64,000 bases of DNA, from the NCBI GenBank assembly GCA_030374765.1, contig JARGXX010000095.1, positions 1 to 64,000 on the forward strand. The letters are read 5' to 3'. This stretch comes from Agarophyton chilense. Lineage: Eukaryota; Rhodophyta; Florideophyceae; Gracilariales; Gracilariaceae. Under the pieces are notes generated by a model. That model was not told where the DNA came from. It was given only the letters and a program-made list of their open reading frames with translations, and did no database searches. Shown here piece after piece: positions 43,114-52,961 of this stretch. Position 1 is the first letter of the stretch, and each line of letters opens with the position of its first letter. The translations under genes and the position numbers were made by a program.

Positions 43114-43190
43114 ACCTAAAACCCCTAAAACCCCTAAACCCCTAAACCCCTAAACCCCTAAACCCCTAAACCCCTAAAACCCCTAAACCC
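43114..43190. repeat. Interstitial telomeric tract at the retroelement/helicase junction
   Basis: About nine CCCCTAAA/CCCCTAAAA repeats oriented like the terminal telomere. The retroelement matches its other copies through CCTACCTAAAACC (43111-43123) and then changes to telomeric repeats; on the other side the truncated helicase begins at about 43190. The junction signature is element 3' end, telomere, broken gene. Confidence 0.93.
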
Positions 43191-45531
43191 TCTCTTACAA
43201 CAACCGCTTGTGACCTACGAACATATTACATCAGAAATGCTCCGAGCACTAAGACATGCACTTTCCAACGACTCCGCTTTATTCAAGTCCCACCAACAAT
43301 TTGTGAACACAGCGGCCGTGTACAACAGGCTTTCCAACATGCTACTACTCCAGCCGACTGGATCTGGAAAAACACTATCTCTTCTGCTCCCCGTCTTCAT
43401 GGAAAAGGGCAAATACTCCACCGTTCTCATCACCCCTCTCACAGCCTTGCTCAGTGAATACGAACTGCGCGCTCAGCTCTTCGGCCTTCGTGCTTCTCGT
43501 ACACCCACCCCTCCCGGATCGCACTCCTTTGCCGACATTTACATCTTTTCCGCTGAAAGACTTTCTCTTCCTTCTTTTACAGAGTTCACCACGCGACTGA
43601 TCGCCGCTGACCGCCTCGCCCGCATTGCCATCGATGAATGTCACTTATTTCTTTTATGGCAACACTTTCGCCCGTGCTTGGCCAACCTCCACAACTGCTT
43701 CGGCCATATTCCCACAAAGATCCCTCGCGTGCTTTTAAGCGCGACAGTGCCGCCGCGCGACCGCCCCCTTCTTCTGTCGCAGCTGCACATCCCGAACGCG
43801 CATGTGTACGCTTCTTCGACTGCAAGAAACAACATTTCTTTTGTCGTGTATCACCTAAGCTCAGCCCCCAGCACTTCGCGTGCCACACGCTTTCGCGCCG
43901 CTCATGGCCACTTTCAGGATGTGTTTGGATACCTGCTTCAGCTGGGCGTCTCAATCATGCAAGAGCATGTGGCTCGATTGCTTCACTCGTCGGGTGACAC
44001 AACCCTAGCTCGCGTTCTTATATTCTCGTTAACACGCCCGGCTGCCGAAGCTGTCCATGAAGCTCTCGCCGCTTCGCGTTCTTCTTTTGGTGCCCTTAAA
44101 CAATCCACTACTGTCACGGTTCTCCTGTACCATTCTGGTCTCTCTGATGTTCGTAAACGCCGGGTTCACACCCTTTGGAACTCTCCGCCTTCTTCCAGCG
44201 CACCCACAACCAACCACATTCTCTTCATGGTTTGCACCTCTTCTTTTGGTACGGGCATCGACGTTCCCAATGTTCGCCTGGTTTTCAACTTTGGTGGAGT
44301 AGCGAGTCTTTGCGACCTTGCGCAACAGGCCGGCAGGGCCGGCCGCGATGGAAACCCATCCACTTGCGTCACCATTTATTTCCAGCCCTACTTCAAACTC
44401 GTCACGGAACCTCTTTCTTCGTCCTCATCCAACACAAATGCGTTTGAGGAGCCCAATCGCATATACAACCAAGCATTTTCCACGGAGCGTTGGTTGGAAG
44501 CGCAGCATTGGGTCGAATGCAAATCTGTTTGTCGAAGGAACGCCCTCTATTTCCACATGGACGGAAAAGAACCAGGCATCTGTCTCTTCTCTCCTTCGGT
44601 TCTTAATTGCGATATTTGCAATAGCATCGCAGCTGTCTCCCCCTCTCCCACCCCGGAACGAAGCTCCGTTTCCGCTACCCCTTCTGCCTCTCAGCACGCC
44701 CAATCCATTTCACCGTCTCCCAGCGCTTCCCCACAAACGCCCACGCCGCCAAAAAACGGTCCCAATCAATCAAACAGAACATCCTTAAACAACCAAAACA
44801 TCAACAACAACGGCGGCCCAACACAAAGCCCCAAACCCCACGCCAGTCGTCCACCACGATCCCCCACCTCCACCCCATCGCCGTTGCTGACAACCACGCA
44901 TCCATCCGCTGCAACTCAATCCCCCACTGTCGCTCCTTCTCAATCTCAGTCGCACTCTGCCACCTTCTTTTACACCTTGGAACGAAAAACACCGCAACAA
45001 ATCGTGTCACACTTCGAGGAGCTCTCCCGCCGACTTGCCCCTCTCTGTGTGCCATGCTTGCTGCACGAAAAAACGCAAGTGCACTTGACGGACGATCATT
45101 CATGCCCCCATTCCCGTCAACGTTGCTTCAGATGCTTTTCGCCGCACCATATATCGCGCAACTGCAGGTTCGATAAATCACCTCAAGGAACCTGCTACCG
45201 ATGCCATCTCGGATTCTGCAAGGGACTCAAAACTCATTCTCAACCGCACACTTTTGGAACAAGACACTGCATCTTCATTTCGCTCTATCAACTGGCATGG
45301 GTCTTGTTGCGAACATGCTCCAAAACTCGCTCCGAAATTGCACTCCACCTCTTCGACGGCCGCATGCAATCCAAGTTCAACTCCATTTCCCAATCCTCCC
45401 AAGATTCCTCACCCCCCCACCTTGAAATAGACGCCATGTTTCATGATTGGTTAACACACAACAACCACTTTGCCGTACCCAACATTCTACGCCTTGCAGC
45501 TTGGTGGAAGTCAACCACAACACTCATTTAG
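43191..45531 (+). pseudogene. 5'-truncated telomere-linked RecQ helicase (copy B)
   Basis: Homologous to copy A from 19230 onward and open to the same stop, but the first 1068 or so codons (fingers and recombinase-like domain) are missing. It is replaced upstream by telomeric repeats. The first in-frame ATG is at 43237. All helicase motifs (PTGSGKT, DECH, SAT, QQAGRAGRDG) and the zinc knuckle are kept. Scattered replacements relative to copy A lie mostly in the Ser/Pro-rich linker. The lack of any stop suggests recent truncation; a helicase-only protein from the internal ATG cannot be excluded, but no promoter is evident. Confidence 0.88.
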
Positions 45532-45948
45532 GCACGATTTTAGATTCCAACCCGGTACAATAAACACCCATTCTTCTTCCTCCATTTTGCTTTCAACTCT
45601 CTTCCTTGCCACAGAAAAACACATGTCCTCCTCTTTATACTTAAGTATAACGCCAAACACCCCATATTCGACCGTTACATTACACCCAATCCAGCAACAA
45701 GCATTTTTCAAACGTCTCTATTTCCAGCTCAACCTCAGCCCCTGAATACGCCAACTCCGCCTCAAAAATACAGTGTAACGAAACAACCTACTCTCTCTAT
45801 CAGTTACACACATAAAGCCCAGTACACTTATCGAATGCAGGTCACTCAAAACAGAACTTTATCCAACCACCACAGATATCGAGTACACCCTCAAACAATC
45901 TGTACACCACGCATTCGTACTATACTGGAACTTGATGTCTCGACTCTA

Positions 45949-46210
45949 GACCCCTAAAACCCCTAAAATTCAATAAACGTGAAGCTTCCCCTAAAACCCC
46001 TAAAGCCCTCCAACCCCTAAACAATGATTTCCTCTCCGTAAATAAAAATCCCATAAAGGTAAAGTTTCCCCTAAAACCCCTAAGCCTCTGAGCCCCTGAA
46101 CCTCTAAAACCCCTAAAACCTCTAAACAAAGTTTTCCTCTCCGTAAATTCAAAATCCCATAAAGGTAAAGCTTCCCCTAAAACCCCTAAACCCCTAAACC
46201 CCTGAAACCT
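45949..46210. repeat. Interstitial telomeric tract, copy B
   Basis: Duplicate of the tract at 21990-22265, with the two short GTTTTCCT...TTCCCCTAAA elements near 46025-46080 and 46130-46185. Its telomeric repeats have diverged independently (CCCCTGAA, CCTCTAAA), which shows that the tract predates the duplication. Confidence 0.83.
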
Positions 46211-47116
46211 GTAAAAGCCCGTACACACTGGTATCCTCTACGAAAACGTAAACTCCTGTAGGCCCTGACCGATAGCTACTTAGTGGCGATGCCACTGTTG
46301 GACAAACCTTAACGTCATAAGAATCTACCTGTCATCGTTAAGCATACGTCATCCCTACCTCACTAAACGCACTGCATGCATCCTCTTTAGCTGAGAGTGT
46401 GGCGCCAGCACTCGCGTGACCTACTACTCACCACACTCAACCTACATTGGACTTGACAATACCAACGAATATCGACCCCCAGTGTTGCCGGATATGGAAA
46501 CCATCCTAGAACCAAGCGCAAACGCACCTTTTTCAGCCGCGTACACGACCCCAAAAACGCACATACAAAACGCCTGACAATGTGCCAACTGCCTCCACGA
46601 AATCGCCACAGAACCAAGCGCAAACGCATACCCTAACCCTTTCTTTTGATAAAATTTTCGCACATTATCCAGCTTACAACACAGCTCGACTGTGCAGCGG
46701 AGATGTGGCTGAAACCAAGCGCCTTTGAGTGCCACACTCGACGCACGCCTCCACGTTGTGCAGCAAAAATGTTACAATAAAACATGTGCAAACGCAGGAT
46801 TTGGCAGGAAGCCCAGCGCGCCTAAAATTTATGATTTTTTCAAAAGCAAAAATTGCGAAAATGGGTGCTGCGCCCCAACATCTGGCAAGTCGCGCGCTAC
46901 GTTACCCGAACGAAGCGCCTGAGCGCAATTAGCCACGATTTTTTGAGCGTGCCAATGTGTCACACGCGCTCTCCAGCACAACGTTTTCCATCCAGGGGGT
47001 CAAAATCGCACATACGTCGAATGCAGCGCGTGGCGCTTGGTGTATGTAATTACCAAGCGCTACTGACAACCGCGTTTTACCAAGCGCCAGCCCACACTTA
47101 CAACCTGTAATATATA

Positions 47117-47657
47117 TAGACCTTTTCTCAGATTGTAAAACCCCTCCCAAACACACCCAAATCCGAAGCTTTTCGAAAATTAGATCAGATCATCTGGCGG
47201 CCACCATGTTCAACTGTACACTTTGGATTTCTCTAAGATCCTCCCTCACACGTCTTTCTACGTGTTTAGCCGCGTTACAGGCCCGTGCAACGTGTAGCCC
47301 AGTGCCCAGAGATGAGTTTGGTATGGCAACTGTCACAAGTTCATACACACCCGTGGTGTCTCAGACACCCGTTTTGTCTCAGACACCCGTTTTGTCTCAG
47401 ACACCCGTTTTGTCTCGGACAACCTCCATTTTCGGCACCTTCTATCGCGTTTTTCTAGTCTCGATCAGACTTGCATTTGCGGTGTACTGAGGCATGCTAT
47501 TCGGTAGATTTAATCAAAATACATGTCTGGCTGCTTGACCTGCGCCACAGCATAATTTTTACAATTTTTTGTCTGGCCGGCCCTGTTTTCAACTCAGACA
47601 CAGACATCAAAAAATTCATTGATTTTACAGCATGCCAAAACACCAATATATTCAGGA
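47117..47657. repeat. Diverged partial 840-bp-family unit
   Basis: Begins at unit phase about 487 (ACCTTTTCTCAG), runs through the unit start (GGCATGCTATTCGG, near 47492) and ends after AATATATTCAGG at 47657. That is the same unit base at which the 11-kb array ends at 34260. It has one more 18-bp TCTCAGACACCCGTTTTG repeat than the array units. Confidence 0.9.
47206..47490 (+). CDS. 94-aa homolog of the 840-bp unit ORF, function unknown
   Basis: Same GCGGCCACCATG start and same frame as the 88-codon ORF at 23748, longer by one six-residue VLSQTP repeat from an in-frame 18-bp insertion. Replacements include Pro/Ser, His/Gln and Ala/Val. No domain recognised. Confidence 0.33.
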   Translation: MFNCTLWISLRSSLTRLSTCLAALQARATCSPVPRDEFGMATVTSSYTPVVSQTPVLSQTPVLSQTPVLSRTTSIFGTFYRVFLVSIRLAFAVY

Positions 47658-50116
47658 GCTTCAAGTGCAAGATGCCGCCTGGCAACCCAAGAAAGCAGGT
47701 ATCTGTATCATTAAAAATTTCCAATACCACTCTTAATGTCGTGGCCAACAACGGGGGACACTATGTGTACATGAACGTATGAGTGGCGAAAAATCTACAA
47801 GATAAGAATGTCAGCGAAGTACAACACTGGCTATCTGAAGCTGCACCAAGATGACCGTTTTTAATTTGAAACTATGAGCCTATCAGTCTTCGGTGGGATG
47901 CTCTCCGTTCCAGACGTTCACTATCGAAAAACCTATCTTTTCTGATCTCCCTCGTGCGGTCATGATCAGCTGCTTTCGCACGGGTGCGTCTGTCGCTCTT
48001 TTAGAATGTTTGCAGTTTTCGTAACAAGGTCAATAGTGTGTTCTGTGTCCCCTCCTGTGTCATTCTCATCGTCCGGACACCACTGTAGGAAACACACCAC
48101 GATAGGAAATTTCCTGTGTCGTTTAGGACGCTAGATTTTCATGTAAACTAAACTTCCTACTAGTTTCGGAGTGCTCTTCAGGGCCAATCTTTTTGTTAGC
48201 TTTCACGAACAATATCACCCATAGTCGTATTCGTGACTGACTAGTTTTGCCTCACAGAAGTTGTAAAGCTCCCTGTTGCCATCGCGTGATGTTTCCCAAA
48301 GTAGAAAGAACCGATTTGTGTTATGAGGCAAATGCGCCAGGGCATCAGCACTTGCTTCGTATCTGAATCGATTCCGCCAGAGAGGTGCGCGTTACATGTA
48401 TCCTTAGAAGGAAATGCATCCCAAACTGGTTCTTAAAGGCATGAATGGCTCTACTCAGCAGTCCCACGATCTTTAACGCCCAGGTCGAGGTATATAAGCC
48501 GCCCTCGACATGCACAATGCTTCCTGATTGACCTCAAGTCATCTCCATCATCTAGCTGCATTACTTTAAATGCATTCATCTAAGTAAATGCAGTCTTGTA
48601 GTGTCTTCCTCTGCATCTCTCACATTTCACTCACACAACTGTAATAACTCACATTTCAACACATGAACTTTCTCCGTATACTTTCCGTGAACCGCACCAG
48701 GTAGCGCGCCCTGAACCTCATCATGAGCCGCACCATGAACATCATCATGAACCTCACCATGATCATCACGGAAGCCACGCGCACGCTGGAGGCGTCCCAT
48801 TTGCCATCAATGCGGCCCCCCACCCCCCCGAACCCGCGCCAGCTCTGGCGCTGGTTGCAGCAGCGGGTGATGCTGCACTCCACGTCATCGGCGACCACCG
48901 GCAGCGACGTTTTCGTGGACCCGCGCAACAAGGATTCGAGCGATTGCCGCGAGCCCAAAGAAGGCGGCGCCGCAAGTGACGGCGGCTGTGGCAATGGCGG
49001 CAGTGAAGGTGGCAGTGAAGCGGAGGCAGGGGGGTGAAGGCGGTAGAGGAAGTGAAGACGATAGAGGAGGTGAAGGTGGCAACGATGTGGACACGGCGAA
49101 GGCTTCATAATAAACGGTAGAGCAACGTGTATAGACTTTATCTACTATAGAGTCTGTAGTACAGTACAGAAATGAACGAATAAAACGAGCTGGCGCACAC
49201 TCGCGCCATGTGCGTCTCGAGGGAGTGCATTGCGTCGCAATTACGGCTGGAGCGGGTGTGCGCCCAGCTGCCGCCCGTCAATAGCTATTTTGAAAGCTAC
49301 GGCAGGTCTTGTAGGGGTTTGGAAGATCTTGCTGAAGCTTCGTGCATTCAAGGGAAATGCATTAAAAGTAGAACGAGACGTAGAAGGGTTTTGGATGGAT
49401 AGGTTCCCTTCAATAGATAGTGAGCAGAACTCGTATGACAATTCACAAGGAACAACAAAGCACAGAAAATCAAGACGGAATCCTCTGCATCCGAAATCTG
49501 AATAGTCTGGTGCTACAAGCGATGAAGTCATTGAAGAAAGTAATACGAAAAAGCACAGGACCAAAGCCTATAGAATTCGTGACCAGAGCAATGAACCTTC
49601 TAGAATACCTTTGGGCGACGGAGTCTTTATGCGTTCCTTCGCGAAATGGTATTAAATGAATGGGGTTCACGACATCGAGCAACGTGCTCTCCCGGAGTCC
49701 TTTTCTGGAAGGTATGCATCGAAGAATCAAGATTCTTACAGAGTGATCTAGAATTTTCTCATTTGCACATTGCGGAAGGTTCCCATCGAGTCACTCTCCG
49801 GTACTGGAGCCAGAATTTATCTATCCGGTGAGTCGTGCTCCATCTTGCGAGTGCACGGATTCCTGAAACAATGCGGTTTGATATACTATGCATCTTTTCC
49901 ATTTTTTAACCCACCCCCTCGCTCTCTTCCTGTATTTAACCGGAATCTCCGGGATGAGAAATCTGGCATTTAGATGCTGCTTCTCGATGACGGGGGTAGA
50001 GCTGATTTAGTGGATGACAAGATTCCAAAACGCGATCGTAGTGCTGCTCTGTGAGTTCCGACACTTGGAAATGTTGCCCTCACGATTCAGGCCTTGACGC
50101 GAAACCCAACCTTGCT
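47658..50116. other. Gene-poor region inside the repeat boundary
   Basis: The dense repeat structure ends at 47657. I see no supportable gene here. 48700-49100 is GC-rich with simple imperfect repeats (CATCATGAACCTCACCATGA-like, and GGTGAAGGC-like) that open ORFs on both strands by composition alone. 49640-50116 could hold the decayed upstream part of the isoamylase remnant, but I cannot align it with confidence. Confidence 0.5.
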
Positions 50117-50705
50117 TGGGAGGATTCTATCATATTCGATATTCATGGACGAAGCTTTTCAAGAAGGGCGGTGAATATGTGAAAAAGGCGGGTAGCTTTT
50201 CAGCAGTTCTGGATCGCCATCCAATACCTAAAAAAATTGGGCGTGTGATTCGGTACAGGACAAATTGTAGCTCAGCAGCTTCAGTCAAGGGACAGTTTCG
50301 AACAATGGTGAGGGCACTTCATCCAGAAATATTGAGGTGACTCTGAACTTGGTGCAAAACCACATGGATAAAATGGATTAGAACTATGTTTGACACGGTT
50401 TTTGTGGCATGGAGAAATTGGCACCCACGACGTACTACATTACGGAAGATAACTGCAAGGCGCTTGTGAATAACTCGGGGTGTGGAAATACGCTTAATTG
50501 TAACAATACTATTGTGCGAAACCTTTTCTGTGACATTGTTTCGTACAGGGCGCACGAAATGGGCGTGGATGGGTTTCGATTCGACCTGGAGTCGGTGCTC
50601 CGTCGCGATACAAACCGCAATTTGATGGATAAGCCGCCAGTGATTGATCCGATCACGACATTAGGCAATTGCTGCTTCAGTTCTTGTCAAGAAGTTCGGT
50701 CATAG
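50117..50705 (+). pseudogene. Isoamylase / glycogen-debranching (GH13) gene remnant
   Basis: Decayed pieces of an isoamylase in several frames. One frame gives EDSIIFDIHGRSF, then IQYLKKLGV; another gives FRTMVRALHPE, then NIEVTLNLVQNHMD; a third, from about 50409, gives TTYYITEDN, NNSGCGNTLNCNN and MGVDGFRFDLESVLRRD. These are the hallmark blocks of plant/bacterial isoamylases, in the right order, and the last includes the GH13 region-II nucleophile aspartate (GFRFD). Stops and frame changes separate the blocks, so it is a pseudogene unless introns are unusually short. Isoamylases cut alpha-1,6 branches in starch or glycogen. It suggests a starch-making lineage. Confidence 0.8.
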
Positions 50706-51057
50706 TCACTCTTGTACCAATGGAGCCGTTCAATAACTTTGTTCCACTTTAACGAATTACGGTGTTGTGAAGAAACAAAAGCTGATCACACTTCAAAAAG
50801 AGCTTGGAGAACCATCTGGACCTTGTCTTTGTTAACTTCAAGAGCTGACCGGGTTCGCTTAATGATAATTAAAACTCTTTGGAAGAACAAAAAACCTGCC
50901 AAAAAGCCCTTTTCTGGACTCCCCGTAATGGTTATACTGCAGGGCATTATCGAGAAGTCTTTGAGTTCAAATTGAATCATTGCGGAAATCTACCTATATC
51001 ATTCACACTTTGATATGACTACAAATCACAACCAAATGGAACATATTCCGATGACCT
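50706..51057. other. Gap between isoamylase remnant and charged-protein gene
   Basis: No gene supported. A stretch near 50920-50960 (RNGYTAGHYREVF in one frame) could be a far-decayed continuation of the isoamylase, but the match is too weak to call. Confidence 0.4.
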
Positions 51058-52260
51058 CTAATCATTTTTCGATGTTGCACCGTGTTTGGAGTGCTTTGAG
51101 TGAGCAACATGTTGTCCTTTCCTTCTCTTTCGATGTGTTTCTGTCAGCAATCTTTTGCTCGATTTCTCTTCAGTTGCAGCAGCTCTTAGAAGGGAAGGTC
51201 TTGGCTTCTTCACGGCAGGCTTTATCTTTTTTATCTCCGGCGCTTTTTCGATGATATCATCCTCTTGAAGAACCGCATCGCTTGTTTCGGTGCTGTGGTG
51301 TTCTTCCCCTTCAGCACTAATAGCTTTCTTCACAGTACTGATAGGCGTCTTAAGAGTTACAATTTCTCTAACCGAGGACTGATTTTCATCATCTGTGCCT
51401 TCATCACTGGAGTTATCAGACAATACTGGATTACCTCTAAGGTAAAACCGATCTGACACAGAAGTAGAGATTGAATTTGAACTTTCAAGTTGGCGACTCC
51501 CAATCTTTCTTGTCTGCTTGTGCCTTTTACGTCTCTGCTGTTTCGTAGATCGATCATCACGAATGGGTTTCTGAAGACGGCGCTTCATATGCCCCTCCGT
51601 AACTTCATGACGCGGAAATGAAACAACAGAACTCTCATGCTCTCCGTGCGACGCAGAGGGCTCATCCTCATTCAACAAGTTCAAATGCATGCTGGAAGAG
51701 TTTCTGCGATGCTTAGCTTTCTCCTTCTGAGCAGCAATCATTCGTTCCACTCGTGCTCTGTTTGTTTCTCTCTTATCAATATCACGCGCACTGGGTTCCG
51801 CTTCGATACCATTCCTGATGTCTTTCTCTCTACGGCGGTCTCGTTCAGACCTCACCGTGGCGAACTTTTTGTTTACCAGCTTTGTCTTGATTGCTTCATG
51901 CGCACCCCACAGGCACGTTGTTGTGTGCAGATGCTCAATTCGACCAGCGAGTGCTCCCATCATGCGTCTCAACTCGGTTTGGAGTTCATGCTTCCTCTTA
52001 GAGAACAGTTGCTCAATCTCTTGCAGAGTGTACTTTCCATAGTATCGATGGAGAACATCAGACGCTTAAAGCTTCACACTGGCAGCATTCCACACGCGAT
52101 ACGAATAGGCTCTTCCGGAGCAAGGCAGATGTGGGATAGTTTCTTCTCCAGATCGTGAGTGGGAGTTAAAATCTTCAATCGCTTGTTCCAACGCCTCTAA
52201 GACGTAAACTTTTTCTCGGCATCCATTTTCGTGAGGATGCTTAAGAAATTCACGTGGCAT
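51058..52260 (-). pseudogene. Charged, probably nuclear protein gene with one in-frame stop
   Basis: From ATG at 52260 (MPREFLKHPH) the frame runs 64 codons to a TAA at 52066-52068. It continues in the same frame for 31 codons and then 304 codons to a stop at 51058. The piece after the TAA (SDVLHRYYGKYTLQEIEQL) reads as real protein rather than noise, which argues for one 401-codon frame broken by a single stop. Features: a helical Lys/Glu/Arg region, Ser-rich acidic stretches and several basic clusters resembling nuclear localisation signals. No family recognised. Alternatives are a short intron spanning the stop or a shorter protein from an internal ATG (51972). It is divergent from the transposase remnant 700 bp away. 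Confidence 0.5.
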
Positions 52261-52961
52261 GGTGTTAGAAAGAAGAATGAAATTGAGTTGAGAAAGTTAG
52301 GAAGTCCAAATAGAGATCTGCTGATATCCCTAGTGAGATACTCTCGGGTTTTTTGGAGATGGCGACTTCGAGGATTTGACGACAAGATCATGGAAATCAA
52401 CTGAAGAGCAGTACTACCGAACTGAAAAGTGCAGATCACGACCATGCTGGAATCACCGAACCGAAAAGTGGGAAAGTTTCCTGACTTTCGATCGCGTGCT
52501 CGTGAACGCTATGTGAATGAACTCTATTAAATTTTCTTTTCAATCGTGCATCGACCCTATTCTCTCATCACCGTTCCAACCGGTTCAAATTGTGAACAGA
52601 TGTCTTCTACTGGCTACCGTTTCTCAGAGCTAAGTCCTTGTCGGTGTAATTTCGGGAAAGTCATTAGTCGCCTGACCGCTTTCTGGCACTACCGCGAATC
52701 TCTTCGACTGGAGTCCCAATTGAAAAGCCGAGCGCCACGAGCGATTCCACCACCACAGAGAGCTAATAGTATCAGCACATCCACCTCTTCTTCTGAAAAC
52801 AGTTTGAGTTCCTCTCGCACTTCATGAACGCCACCGGCCCAGATTGCTCAGGACAGTTTGAAACGTTCGACTACAAAACAATTCGAACAGGGACATATTA
52901 GCAACCTCCGAAGATCAATCTCTGATACTCAGAAGTGCCATTTGGATGACATGCCGCAGCC
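52261..52961. other. Divergent intergenic region upstream of the transposase remnant
   Basis: Two short + strand ORFs (52546-52827 and 52858-53058) could be decayed N-terminal coding sequence of the transposase, but they have no recognisable motif. A promoter region for both flanking genes would lie here. Terminal inverted repeats of a CACTA element were not found by eye. Confidence 0.4.

Larger units (their letters stand above)
34261..43123 (+). mobile_element. Tandem array of an endonuclease-lacking Penelope-like retroelement
   Basis: Head-to-tail array with a 3232-bp unit, reading away from the telomere. Order: 5'-truncated unit beginning inside ORF1, RT, ribozyme region, ORF1, RT, ribozyme region, ORF1, RT, ribozyme region, 3' end. 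Two whole monomers lie between ribozyme cleavage sites (36415-39646 and 39647-42878). RT motifs are of Penelope type, and the C-terminus lacks a GIY-YIG endonuclease. The 3' end passes directly into C-rich telomeric repeats. This matches the known telomere-associated endonuclease-deficient Penelope-like elements (Athena, Coprina). Units differ by only a few substitutions, so the insertion is young. The 5' truncation joins the 840-bp array through AGGG shared by both sides. Confidence 0.9.
43191..47116. repeat. Segmental duplication, copy B
   Basis: Counterpart of 19230-23174: helicase 3' half, AATAAA at 45559-45564, old telomere tract at 45949-46210 and the ACCAAGCGC cluster near 46508-47085. 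It ends at TATATATAG followed by 840-bp-family sequence in a different phase from copy A. Confidence 0.92.

Noticed and set aside
48656-49108. 150-codon minus-strand and 104-codon plus-strand ORFs
   Set aside because: Low-complexity Pro/Ser/Leu or Gly/Ser-rich translations of a GC-rich simple-repeat patch; overlapping on both strands without motifs.
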